Of a DNA stretch of 47,197 nt, positions 38,079-46,030 are shown in pieces. Source of the DNA: CAXMST01 sp963790085 (GTDB taxonomy: Bacteria > Actinomycetota > Thermoleophilia > Solirubrobacterales > 70-9); NCBI GenBank assembly GCA_963790085.1, contig CAWBNH010000010.1, forward strand, positions 1 through 47,197. Direction: 5' to 3'. A program made the position numbers and the translations under genes. The notes beneath the pieces are model-generated. The model saw nothing but the letters and a program-made list of their open reading frames with translations. It did not search any database and was not told where the DNA came from. How positions within the stretch are numbered: the stretch's first letter is position 1; the number at the start of each line of letters is the position of its first letter.

Positions 38079-38579
38079 TCAGGCACCGGGATCGGGCCCT
38101 CCGGGTCCAGTCTCAGGCTCAGCTTCAGGGTCAGAGTCAGCCTTGGAGCCGGTCTCCCGGCGCAGCATTCGCTCGAGGTCCCCGAGCCGGCTCTCGATCG
38201 CCCCGAGCCGCTCCCCGAGGATGCCGAGGTCGTCGCGGTCGGCGAGCCGGAGATCCGCGATCGCATCGGCCAGACGGCTTCCCGCCTCCTCCCCCCGCCT
38301 GGTCACCTGCTCGCGCGCAGCCTCGGCCCGCCTGCCGACCTCTTCGCGCGCCGCGCCCCCGCGCCGGCTCAACTGCTCGCGTGCATCCTCGCCACGGCGC
38401 GCAACCTCATCGAGCAGCTCGCGGGCGCGTTGCCTGGTCTCGGACGCCGACCCAGCCGTCGCCGAGAGGGTCCGCTCGACCGCCGACCGCAAGGGATCGC
38501 CGCTGCGTTCGGTCGGGGTCCCGGCGCCCTCCTCGCCGGCCTCGTTGTCTGCCGTTCCGGCCTTCTCGGACTCGTCCAT
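38079..38579 (-). CDS. Helical protein with 11-residue repeats, function unknown
   Basis: This 166-aa protein has acidic disordered ends and a middle of four 11-residue repeats (about 61-104): GEDAREQLSRR, GGAAREEVGRR, AEAAREQVTRR, GEEAGSRLADA. Such 11-mers form long amphipathic helices, as in apolipoprotein, LEA or phasin-like proteins. A second helix LGAIESRLGDLERML near 130 is a coiled coil. I do not recognise a family. ATG 38579 lies 6 nt after TAAGCT. The neighbour at 38724 has a similar coiled-coil end; a shared role on a membrane or granule surface is a guess. Confidence 0.65.
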   Translation of the reverse strand: MDESEKAGTADNEAGEEGAGTPTERSGDPLRSAVERTLSATAGSASETRQRARELLDEVARRGEDAREQLSRRGGAAREEVGRRAEAAREQVTRRGEEAGSRLADAIADLRLADRDDLGILGERLGAIESRLGDLERMLRRETGSKADSDPEAEPETGPGGPDPGA

Positions 38580-38591
38580 GGGAGCAGCTTA
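38580..38591 (-). promoter_or_regulatory. -10 box of a leaderless promoter
   Basis: TAAGCT (38591-38586, minus), 6 nt, ATG 38579. The same box and spacing precede the sirtuin. Confidence 0.45.
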
Positions 38592-38723
38592 GTGGCCCGC
38601 CGCAGCGCCCTCCCGCCGATCGTCACGCCGGCCCCCGGGCCGGGGCGTTGGCGTCGCTGCACGAAACGTTGCGAACGTGCCCCGCCCGCCCGGGCAGCAC
38701 CGGGCGCCGCGGCGGCCTAAAGG

Positions 38724-39041
38724 TCAACCCGAGGGTTGGTCCTGCGTCCCGGGCGCCGCATCGCGCTCGCGCCGCTCGCGCGCCATCAGGTCGATCTGAT
38801 CCTCGAGTTGCTCGACCCGGTCCGAGAGCGAGCGGATCCTCCGCGTCAGCCGCTCGACGTCGCCGGCGCTGGCCACGTCGAGCGCCGCGAGCGCCTTTTT
38901 CTGCGCCTGCATCGCGGACTCGCCGGCACCCAGGGCGCGGCCCATCGCCTGACTGAACAGCGGGTTCTCGAGCAACGCCTGGGCGAGCTCACCAAGCGCC
39001 TCCTCGCCCCTCGCCCGGATCCCAGGATCTTCCTCGCTCAT
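38724..39041 (-). CDS. Small coiled-coil protein, BMFP/phasin-like, function unknown
   Basis: This 105-aa protein reads LGELAQALLENPLFSQAMGR, a middle AMQAQKKALAALDVASAGD, then VERLTRRIRSLSDRVEQLED, a heptad coiled coil. The pattern (NPLFSQ, then 'LDV...DVERL', then a C-terminal coiled coil) recalls the membrane fusogenic BMFP/YqiC family and phasin-like proteins, but the match is loose. It has a good ribosome-binding site (GAGGAG about 9 nt upstream of the ATG). It is divergent from the wall hydrolase at 39290. Confidence 0.6.
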   Translation of the reverse strand: MSEEDPGIRARGEEALGELAQALLENPLFSQAMGRALGAGESAMQAQKKALAALDVASAGDVERLTRRIRSLSDRVEQLEDQIDLMARERRERDAAPGTQDQPSG

Positions 39042-39289
39042 TGCGCGTTTCTCCTCTCGCAGCGGACAGCAATCTGCAAGGTACCCGAAGCGAGGCGATA
39101 ACCCGCATGTTCATGGCTTAAGCTGTCGCCTGCTCCTGCCGACAAGGAGCGCAGATTGCTCCCGCCGGCCCGTCATTGCATTCCGCCCCTCATATGGATA
39201 GGTTTCCGCCTACACCGCAGAGAGGAACCGGGTCAGGGCAATAGCATTGGCGGCGGGACATCTTCTTTCGGACAGGGCAGACAGAGAAT
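39042..39289 (+). promoter_or_regulatory. Leader of the wall hydrolase gene with alternative hairpins
   Basis: TAAGCT (39119-39124) is a possible -10, giving a leader of about 160 nt. GCTCC (39132-39136), GGAGC (39146-39150) and GCTCC (39158-39162) allow two mutually exclusive hairpins. I looked for the ydaO c-di-AMP riboswitch, known upstream of actinobacterial wall hydrolases, and did not find its conserved segments. Confidence 0.3.
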
Positions 39290-41720
39290 ATGAGGAACAG
39301 GCTTCTAATCATCGTCGCGCTGGGCATCCTCGGCGCGATTTGCGCTGCCGGGGTCGTCAGTGCCCAGACGGACTCGGTTCTCGGCGTCGGCAGCGACGGG
39401 GTCTCGATCGACCTGCCCGACGGCGGCGACCTGCCATCGCTCGACGCCAACCTCCCGGCCTGCTCGAACACAGTCGACGACGACGAGGACGGGCTGATCG
39501 ATCTCGAGGACCCCGAGTGCGATGGGCCGGCCGACATCGACGAGACCGACGCGGCGGACGAGCCCAGCAAGGGCGACGAGCCCGATCAGCCCCGACCCCG
39601 GCGGCCCGACCCCCGGCGGCGGGCCCTTCGACGAGCACGGCCCAGACAAGGGCGGCGAGAAGCCGAGCCTGCCCGAGGTCGGCAACCCGTTCAAGGACGA
39701 CGAGGACAAGCGCGGCAAGAACGGCTCGTCCAAGAAGGATGAGAAGGGCGGCGACGGCGGTTCGGGCGAGGACAAGCCCCCGGAGATCCGCAAGCCCGAC
39801 GGCAGGCCGACGAACTCGAACCCCAGCGTCAGCGTCGCACCGTTCGGCCCCGCCCCGATCGGCGTCCCGAACTTCATCATCGACCAGTTCACGATCCCGC
39901 CCTTCCTGCTGCCGATCTACCAGGCCTGCGGCACCCAGTACGGCATCCCCTGGCAGGTGCTCGCGTCGATCAACAGGATCGAGACGGCCTTCGGCACCAA
40001 CCTCAACGTCTCCAGCGCGGGAGCCCGCGGCTGGATGCAGTTCATGCCGGCCACCTGGGAGGCCTACGGGGTCGACGCCAACCAAGACGGGCGCAAGGAC
40101 CCCTACAACCCCGTCGACGCGATCTGCGGTGCCGCCCGCTACCTGAAGGCCTCCGGTGGCAGCGAAGACCTACGGCGCGCGATCTTCGCCTACAACCACG
40201 CCGACTGGTACGTCGACGAGGTCCTGCTCTACGCCCAGCAGTACGGCAAGCTGCCGAGCACGCTGGTCGACTCGCTGACCGGCCTGACCGAGGGCGCGCA
40301 CTTCCCGGTCGCTGCCAAGGCCCGTTACGCGGACGACATCTCCGAGCGTGCTGCGCTGCGCCGCTCGAAGCCGAATCAGGGGGCCGCGGGGAACGTCGCC
40401 GACGTGATCAGCGACTCGCCGACCCGACGCGGCATCGACATCTTCGCCGACGAGGGCTCGCCGCTGGTCGCCGTCAACGACGGCGTGATCCGCAAGATCG
40501 GCCGCAACGAACGACTTGGCCGGTTCATCGTGCTCCGCGACGCGTACGGCAACGAGTTCACCTACGCGAACGTCGGCTCGGTCGCCAAGGTGATCCCGGC
40601 GCCGAAGGACCGCAAGCTCACTGCCGCGGACTTCGAGCTCGTCACCCCGGGCGAGAAGAAGGGTGGCTCGACCGACGAGCCGGCCGGCAAGCGCGCGCTG
40701 GCCAACACCGAGGACTCGCGCGAGCGGCTCTACGCCCTGCCGGAGCGCAAGGCGAACCGCGAGCGGGCCGACCTGACCGGCCAGCTCGATGAGCTGCTCG
40801 GCGAGCAGATTCCGGGCTTCGAGACCTACAAGGCCGAGTTCAGCGGCGTCCTCCAGTTCGACAGCAAGACGATGGACGCGCGCCCGATGCGCGAGGGATC
40901 GAAGGTCGTCGCCGGAACCGTGATCGGCAAGGTCGGCCCCGAGACCGACGGCATTGCCTCCCGCGTCCACTTCGCAATCGAGCCCGCCGGGCGCGGCTCA
41001 CGGAAGATCGACCCGAAGCCGATCCTCGACGGTTGGAAGCTGCTCGAGGCGACGGCGATCTACCGGGCCGAGGGCAAGAACCCCTTCGACCAGCGGGCCT
41101 CGGTCGGGCAGATCCTCCTGATGTCGAAGGGCCAGCTGCAGCAGCGCGTCCTCAAGAACCCGCGGATCGAGCTCTACTCCTGTGGCCGCGAGGACGTTCG
41201 CACCGGCCAGATCGACCGGCGCGTGATGGCGTCGCTCGAGTATCTGGCGACCCGCGGCTTCCGTCCTACCGTGACCTCACTGAAGTGTGGCCACAGCGTC
41301 TACACGTCGTCCGGCAACGTCTCGGCGCACTCCTCCGGCAACGCGGTCGACATCGCCGCGGTCAACGGCATCCCGATCCTCGGCAATCAGGGTCGTGGCT
41401 CGATCACCGAGGCGGTGATCGCCGACCTGCTCAAGCTCCAGGGCTCGATGGAGCCGGCGCAGATCATCTCGCTGATGGAGATGGGCGGCCCGACCTTCGC
41501 GATGGGCGACCACGCCGACCACATCCACCTCGGCTTCACGCCCGTCCTCGCACCGGGCGAGAAGCCCGGCCGCTACTCGAGCCTGTTGGAGCCCGGCCAG
41601 TGGGACAAGCTGCTCGACCGGATCGGCGACCTCGATCAGCCCGACGTGCCGACCAAGCCGTCGAAGTTCTCGCTGCCGACGAAGGAAAAGCGCGCGAGCG
41701 AGGCCCACGCGGGCGAGTAG
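39290..41720 (+). CDS. Secreted peptidoglycan hydrolase: SLT + degenerate M23 + M15-like, with a frame break
   Basis: Two overlapping frames join near 39593 to give about 809 aa. Frame 1 (from ATG 39290) encodes a signal peptide (1-25, MRNRLLIIVALGILGAICAA) and a Cys-flanked acidic motif CSNTVDDDEDGLIDLEDPEC. Frame 2 continues without signal through a Lys/Asp/Gly-rich linker, then a lytic transglycosylase domain (about 205-320; SINRIETAFGTN with the catalytic Glu near 231, SAGARGWMQFMPATW). Next comes an M23-like domain (about 379-566) split by an insert and lacking two zinc ligands (RRGIDIFADEGSP, SRVHFAIEP), and an M15-like domain (about 642-775; AHSSGNAVDIAAVNG, DHADHIHLGF). The break is one extra C in a CCCC run: sequencing error, mutation or programmed +1 shift. 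Acts on the cell wall outside the cell. Confidence 0.8.
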
Positions 41721-41726
41721 CCCCGG

Positions 41727-41759
41727 AACGGCTCCGCCGCTTCCCGCGCCGGAGCCGTT
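41727..41759 (+). terminator. Hairpin downstream of the wall hydrolase
   Basis: AACGGCTCCG (41727-41736), a 13-nt loop, CGGAGCCGTT (41750-41759). The 10-bp perfect stem starts 7 nt after the stop codon. No T-run; the next gene's -10 box follows within 5 nt. Confidence 0.6.
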
Positions 41760-41763
41760 GATC

Positions 41764-41769
41764 TAGGCT
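41764..41769 (+). promoter_or_regulatory. -10 box of the gene at 41780
   Basis: TAGGCT (41764-41769) lies 10 nt before ATG 41780, giving a leader of only about 3-4 nt. Confidence 0.4.
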
Positions 41770-41779
41770 CGGCGGGTCG

Positions 41780-42601
41780 ATGCCGCTTCTGCCCTTCGCA
41801 CAGATCGACCTGGCCGGCACCCTGCCGCTGCCCGACGGTCGCTACGTGACGCGCCCCGAGGGTGAGCCGGACGCCGCGCCGGACGTGCTGGCGGTCCGCA
41901 CCCTCGGTGCCGCCCGGGCGCGATCGCGTCGCCGGCGGGGAAGGCCGGTCCCGCTCGAGGGCGAGCCCGGCGCCGCGCCGCTGCAGCTGACCCGGGTGAC
42001 GCTGGTCAAGGCGCGCCCGCTCGAGCGCGAGGACGAAGCCGCGGACTGGCTCAGCCGGGTCAGCTCCGACGAGCGGCTCGCGGAGCAGCTTCTGGCGGAG
42101 ACGACCCGCACCGTCAACAGGGCGCTGCTCGCGCACCGGGTCGCCGCCCCGGACCCCTACGCGACCGACATCCACCCCGGGCGCAGCGTCGCGGTCCGCT
42201 TCGGCTACGGGACCGGCGAGGACGTCGCGGATGGGCGCTGGCGGGCCGCCGTCGAGCTGCCGGAGACGCAGCGACGCGGCCTGCGGTCGGAGTTGATCGA
42301 CAGCGTCGGCGCGCAGGAGCGCGTCGCGGCGGTACTCGGTGGCCGCGACTCGGTCGCACCGTACGAGGTCCTGCTGGTCGAGGCCGAGCTGGCGGCGAGG
42401 GAGCGGCGCCGGGACCTCGCGGCGCTGACCCTGGCAGCGGCGCTGGAGTCGCTGGCCCGGGCCGGCGGCGATGTCGGTGCGGCCGCCGGGGCCGCCCGAG
42501 AGCTTCAGGACCGCGCGCTCGGCGGTCGCGAGATCGACGAGCAGGCGCTCTCGGAGGCGCTGCGAGCGGCGCGCCGGGCCGTCCGCTCGGGCCCGCGCTG
42601 A
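41780..42601 (+). CDS. Conserved-looking hypothetical protein
   Basis: I do not recognise this 273-aa protein. It starts MPLLPFAQIDLAGTLPLPDG, has a basic stretch (RARSRRRRGRP, about 46-56), then VTLVKARPLEREDEAADWL, NRALLAHRVAAPDPYATDIH and SVAVRFGYGTGEDVADGRW. A helical Ala-rich half follows (LTLAAALESLARAGGDVGAA, EQALSEALRAARRAVRSG). No signal peptide or membrane segment. Its own predicted promoter follows the terminator of the wall hydrolase. Convergent with the sirtuin, 26 nt away. Confidence 0.7.
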   Translation: MPLLPFAQIDLAGTLPLPDGRYVTRPEGEPDAAPDVLAVRTLGAARARSRRRRGRPVPLEGEPGAAPLQLTRVTLVKARPLEREDEAADWLSRVSSDERLAEQLLAETTRTVNRALLAHRVAAPDPYATDIHPGRSVAVRFGYGTGEDVADGRWRAAVELPETQRRGLRSELIDSVGAQERVAAVLGGRDSVAPYEVLLVEAELAARERRRDLAALTLAAALESLARAGGDVGAAAGAARELQDRALGGREIDEQALSEALRAARRAVRSGPR

Positions 42602-42627
42602 CCGCGGGCGCGGGCCGGGATCGACCG

Positions 42628-43383
42628 CTAGCCGAGCGCCGCGACGACCGCCGGCAGCTGCTCGGCCACATCGCCGCCGAGGCGGACCGTCGCCTCCGAG
42701 TCGTAGGGCGTCGGGCCCTGGGTGACGATCGCCAGCCGCCCGCCGGCCGCGAGCGTCAGCTCCGGTAGGCCGGCGACCGGGACGACCTCGAGCGAGGAGC
42801 CGACGCAGAGCATCAGATCGGCCCGCTCGGCGAGCTCGCGGGCGCGCTCGATCGCGGCCACCGGCAGCATCTCCCCGAAGAGGACGACGTCGGGCTTGAC
42901 CTTGCCCATGCAGCTGCTGCAGGTGGCGACCCCGTCGGACTCGAACAGCGCCTCGACCTGCTCCAGCTGCCAGGAGGCGCCGCAGGTCGTGCACGACGAG
43001 GTCTCGATCGAGCCGTGCACCTCGATCACCTCGCGGCTGCCGGCGCGGCGGTGGAGCATGTCGATGTTCTGGGTGATCACCGCGTCCAGCTTGCCCCGGA
43101 CCTCGAGCTCGACCAGAGCCTGATGGGCGGGATTCGGGCGCTTGTCGCCGAGCTCCTGGAACCGCGGCCGGTAGAACTCCCAGAAGCCCCTGGTGTCCCT
43201 GTGGAAGGCGTCGATCGTCGCCACCTTCATCGGGTCGACCTCGGTCCAGATCCCCTTGCCGGGGGTGCGGAAGTCCGGAATTCCAGACGGCACCGAGATC
43301 CCGGCGCCGGTCAGCGCCACGATCCGCTCGGCCGAGCGGATCAACCCCGCCAGTCGCTCGATCGCCTCGGTGTCGCTCGCCAT
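42628..43383 (-). CDS. NAD-dependent protein deacylase, sirtuin family
   Basis: This 251-aa Sir2 protein removes acyl groups from lysine using NAD. ALTGAGISVPSGIPDFRTPG (about 19-38) binds NAD, and VITQNIDMLHRRAGSREVIEVHGS (about 102-125) contains the catalytic His. Four Cys (CTTC near 130, CSSC near 156) form the zinc site. GEMLPVAAIERARELAERAD, VGSSLEVVPVAGLPEL and LAIVTQGPTPYD complete the Rossmann fold. ATG 43383 lies 6 nt after TAAGCT. Close to acyl-CoA metabolism genes, whose products sirtuins often regulate (inference). Confidence 0.94.
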   Translation of the reverse strand: MASDTEAIERLAGLIRSAERIVALTGAGISVPSGIPDFRTPGKGIWTEVDPMKVATIDAFHRDTRGFWEFYRPRFQELGDKRPNPAHQALVELEVRGKLDAVITQNIDMLHRRAGSREVIEVHGSIETSSCTTCGASWQLEQVEALFESDGVATCSSCMGKVKPDVVLFGEMLPVAAIERARELAERADLMLCVGSSLEVVPVAGLPELTLAAGGRLAIVTQGPTPYDSEATVRLGGDVAEQLPAVVAALG

Positions 43384-43395
43384 GCCCGCAGCTTA
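43384..43395 (-). promoter_or_regulatory. -10 box of a leaderless promoter for the sirtuin
   Basis: TAAGCT (43395-43390, minus), 6 nt, ATG 43383. Confidence 0.45.
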
Positions 43396-43426
43396 GGCAG
43401 CGGCCACATCAGGCGCCGAGCGCGCA

Positions 43427-43461
43427 GTTACCCACATATGACGTGGCAAACGGTGCGCTCG
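43427..43461 (+). repeat. 35-bp hairpin element, copy B
   Basis: Arms GTTACCCAC and GTGGCAAAC around loop ATATGAC, then GGTGCGCTCG. Compared with copy A (32675-32709) the arms differ at two bases, the 10-nt flank is identical, and the loop matches the reverse complement of copy A's loop (6 of 7). It lies between fadB and the sirtuin. Confidence 0.7.
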
Positions 43462-43497
43462 GCCAGACCGACGCCCGCCGCGGGACTCGCCGGCCCC

Positions 43498-45498
43498 CTA
43501 CTTGCCGCTCCACTTCGGCGTTCGCTTGCCGAGGAAGGCGGCGATGCCCTCCTTCGCGTCGGCGGAGAAGAACGCGGCGGCGAAGCCGGCCTTCTCGGCC
43601 GTGATCCCCTCGTCGAGGTCGCCCTTGTGGGAGACGCGCTTGATCTCTCGCACCGCGACCGGGGCCTGGCCGGCGAGCTTCCGTGCGAAGCCGACCGCCG
43701 TGTCGAACAGCTCCTGGTCGGGGACGAGATGGTTGACGAGCCCGTACTCGTAGGCCTCGCCGGCGGTGATCGCATCGCCGACCAGGTTCATCTCGAGCGC
43801 CTTCTGCGGGCCGACCAGGCGGGGCAGCCGCTGGGTGCCGCCGAACCCGGGGATGATCCCGAGGTTGACCTCGGGCTGGCCGAAGACCGCCGACTCGGCG
43901 GCGATCCTGATGTCGCAGGCCATCGCCAGCTCGCAGCCACCGCCGAAGGCGAGCGAGTTGACGGCGGCGATCGTGACGATGTTCTCGCTGCCGAGCTCGC
44001 GCAGCAGCGCGTGCCCGTCGTCGATCAGCCGCCTGCCGCCCGCCTCGTCCATCTGGGTGAACGCCTTGATGTCAGCCCCGGCCGAGTAGACCAGCGGGAT
44101 CGAGGAAGCGATCACCAGGGCACGCACCTCGCCGTCGGACTTGAGCCTCTCCCAGACCGTCCTCAGGTCGGCGAGAACCTGCGGGCTGATCGCATTCATC
44201 GGCAGGTTCGCAAGCCAGGCGATCGCGACGTCGCCACGCGTCTCGAGCTTGATCGTCTCGGTCTGATCGCCGTCGTCGGGCTGCGGGTAGGCGTAGAAGC
44301 CCTGCCCCGAGGCGAGGCCGAGCCGGCCCTGGGCCACGAGGCGCCTCAGCACCCGCGGAACCGTGAACCGGTCCGGGTAGCGTTCCGCCAGGTTCTCGAT
44401 CTTCTCGAGCACCTTGTCGAGCCCCTCGATGTCCGCCTTCCAGAACGGCGGGAACAGCCCCCGGCGGGGGTCGAGCCCGGCGCCGGCCATCATTCCGAGA
44501 TCGATCTCGCGGACCGTGCTGACGCCCTCCTCGAGAATCAGGCAGGCCTCGATCAGGGCCTTCAGCGAGAACATCTCGACCAGCTCGTCGACGTTCGGCT
44601 CCGCGTCGCCGGCGAGCGTCGGCTCGCCGTCCTTGTAGACGCCCTCGCCGCCGGTCTTGACGCCGAGCTTGCCCTCCGAGACGAGCTCCTGCATGCCGCC
44701 GTGGACGTAGAAGCGGTCGCCGTAGGAGTCGCGGAGATGCTCCGCCACGTGCATCACGGTGTCGAGGCCGAGGAAGTCGGTGAGGATGAACGGGCCCATC
44801 GGCGCTGCGTTCGCGGCGGCGATGCCCTCGTCGATCGCCTTGACCGAGAGCCCGCCGGCCTCCTGCTCGCGCCAGACTTCGGCGACCGAGGAGTTGAGGA
44901 TCCGGTTGACGACGAAGCCGGGGACCTCCTCGCAGACGATCGGCTGCTTCTTGATCGCCTGAGCGAAGTTGAGCGCGGTCGTGACCGTCGCCTGAGAGGT
45001 CTCGTCTCCTCGGACCAGCTCGAGCAGTGGCATCACCGAGGCCGGATAGAAGAAGTGGAAGCCGATCACCTTGTCCGGGCGCTGCGTCGCCTCGGCCATC
45101 TCGGTGATCGAGAGCGACGACGTGTTCGAGCTCAGCACCGCGTGGCCGGGCGTCACCTCGTCGAGCTCGGCGAAGACCTGCTGCTTGATCTCCATCCGCT
45201 CCGGCGCGGCCTCGATCACGAAGTCGACGTCGCCGAAGTCGGCGTAGTCGGTCGTGCCCTTGATCCGGCCCAGCACCTCCTCGAGCCGGGCGTCAGCCTG
45301 CTCGGCGGTCAGCTTCTCCTTCGAGACGAGCTTGTCGAGCTGGCCCTTGGTCACCTCGCGGGCCTTCTCGAGGCCGTGGTCGACGAACTCGCGGTCGATG
45401 TCCTTGAGGACCACGTCGATATCTGCGGCGGCGATCGCCTGCGCGATCTCCCCGCCCATCGTTCCGGCCCCGACTACTGCCGCTTTGAAGACGAACAT
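43498..45498 (-). CDS. 3-hydroxyacyl-CoA dehydrogenase / enoyl-CoA hydratase fusion
   Basis: This 666-aa beta-oxidation enzyme has the dehydrogenase first. AAVVGAGTMGGEIAQAIAAA (about 6-25) binds NAD, SSNTSSLSITEMA and VIGFHFFYPASVMPLLELV hold the catalytic Ser/Asn and His, and PGFVVNRILNSSVAE follows. A second dehydrogenase-type helical domain runs to about 405. The hydratase is C-terminal (about 410-666): PLVYSAGADIKAFT (oxyanion hole), NSLAFGGGCELAMACD and FGQPEVNLGIIPGFGGTQRL with both catalytic Glu residues. E. coli FadB has the reverse domain order. ATG 45498 has GGAGGG close upstream. It pairs with the acyl-CoA ligase and dehydrogenase elsewhere in the window. Confidence 0.94.
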   Translation of the reverse strand: MFVFKAAVVGAGTMGGEIAQAIAAADIDVVLKDIDREFVDHGLEKAREVTKGQLDKLVSKEKLTAEQADARLEEVLGRIKGTTDYADFGDVDFVIEAAPERMEIKQQVFAELDEVTPGHAVLSSNTSSLSITEMAEATQRPDKVIGFHFFYPASVMPLLELVRGDETSQATVTTALNFAQAIKKQPIVCEEVPGFVVNRILNSSVAEVWREQEAGGLSVKAIDEGIAAANAAPMGPFILTDFLGLDTVMHVAEHLRDSYGDRFYVHGGMQELVSEGKLGVKTGGEGVYKDGEPTLAGDAEPNVDELVEMFSLKALIEACLILEEGVSTVREIDLGMMAGAGLDPRRGLFPPFWKADIEGLDKVLEKIENLAERYPDRFTVPRVLRRLVAQGRLGLASGQGFYAYPQPDDGDQTETIKLETRGDVAIAWLANLPMNAISPQVLADLRTVWERLKSDGEVRALVIASSIPLVYSAGADIKAFTQMDEAGGRRLIDDGHALLRELGSENIVTIAAVNSLAFGGGCELAMACDIRIAAESAVFGQPEVNLGIIPGFGGTQRLPRLVGPQKALEMNLVGDAITAGEAYEYGLVNHLVPDQELFDTAVGFARKLAGQAPVAVREIKRVSHKGDLDEGITAEKAGFAAAFFSADAKEGIAAFLGKRTPKWSGK

Positions 45499-45541
45499 AT
45501 CCCTCCGATCATGAGACTTGAAGCGGGTCGGAGGCTACTAG

Positions 45542-45559
45542 CTGACTGACCAGTCAGTC
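45542..45559. promoter_or_regulatory. Palindromic operator upstream of the beta-oxidation gene
   Basis: CTGACTG-AC-CAGTCAG (45542-45557) overlaps a second palindrome GACTGA-CCAG-TCAGTC (45544-45559). Such sites are typical of TetR-family regulators, which often control fatty-acid degradation. It lies about 45 nt before the start and covers the stop of the upstream SRPBCC gene. Confidence 0.5.
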
Positions 45560-46030
45560 GGGGGGCCGGGCGCCGGCCCGGGTCGCCGCCTCGGCCCGCA
45601 GCCCGGCGAGTGTTCGCCGCAGCGAGTCCCGCATCTGTGAGCGAATGAAGAAGCGATCGGTGAGCGCGGCGAGCGGCCCGCCGTCGTGCAGCGCGTAGCG
45701 CTGCGTCTGGGTGATACGGGTCCGGCGCTGCTCGGCGCCCGCGGGCACCATCTCGAACCGCGTCTCCAGCTCCCCGGCCGAGCCGGGGTCACTGTAGGAG
45801 ACCAGATGCAGCCGGCGCGGATCGTGTGCGAGCACCCGCTCGCTGACCCTGCCGCGTCCGGCCGAGGTCGATTCCCAGACCAGCGTGCCGCCAACCTCCG
45901 GGTAGCCGTCACTCGCCGCCACGCGGGCGAAGCCGTCGACCCAGGCGCGCCACCTGTTCGGATCGAAGTAGAGCTCCCAGACCTCGGCCAGCGGAGCCTC
46001 GATCTCGACCTCTCCGCCGACCTCTGACAT
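45554..46030 (-). CDS. SRPBCC (START/polyketide cyclase-like) protein
   Basis: This 158-aa protein reads VEIEAPLAEVWELYFDPNRW (first strand and helix of the SRPBCC fold), GYPEVGGTLVWEST, RGRVSERVLAHDPRRLHL and LETRFEMVPAGAEQRRTRI, then the long C-terminal helix MRDSLRRTLAGLRAEA. It probably binds a lipid-like or other hydrophobic ligand; the ligand is unknown. The ATG shares one base with the PadR stop (TGATG), so both are coupled, and the regulator may respond to the same ligand (inference). Confidence 0.8.
   Translation of the reverse strand: MSEVGGEVEIEAPLAEVWELYFDPNRWRAWVDGFARVAASDGYPEVGGTLVWESTSAGRGRVSERVLAHDPRRLHLVSYSDPGSAGELETRFEMVPAGAEQRRTRITQTQRYALHDGGPLAALTDRFFIRSQMRDSLRRTLAGLRAEAATRAGARPPD

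Noticed and set aside
39131..39289. ydaO-type c-di-AMP riboswitch upstream of the wall hydrolase.
   Set aside because: The conserved GGGGGAACC-like, GGGTGAA-like and CCGACAGCTAACC-like segments are absent.
39190..39570. 126-aa Ser-rich frame on minus opposite the wall hydrolase signal peptide.
   Set aside because: It is the shadow of the plus-strand coding frame and leader, with no recognisable fold or ribosome-binding site.
43015..45549. 844-aa open frame on plus, antisense to the sirtuin and the beta-oxidation gene, and similar long plus frames elsewhere (e.g. 169-2358).
   Set aside because: Long antisense frames arise from GC-rich third positions of the true genes. Their translations are Arg/Ala/Gly/Leu-rich with no fold signature.
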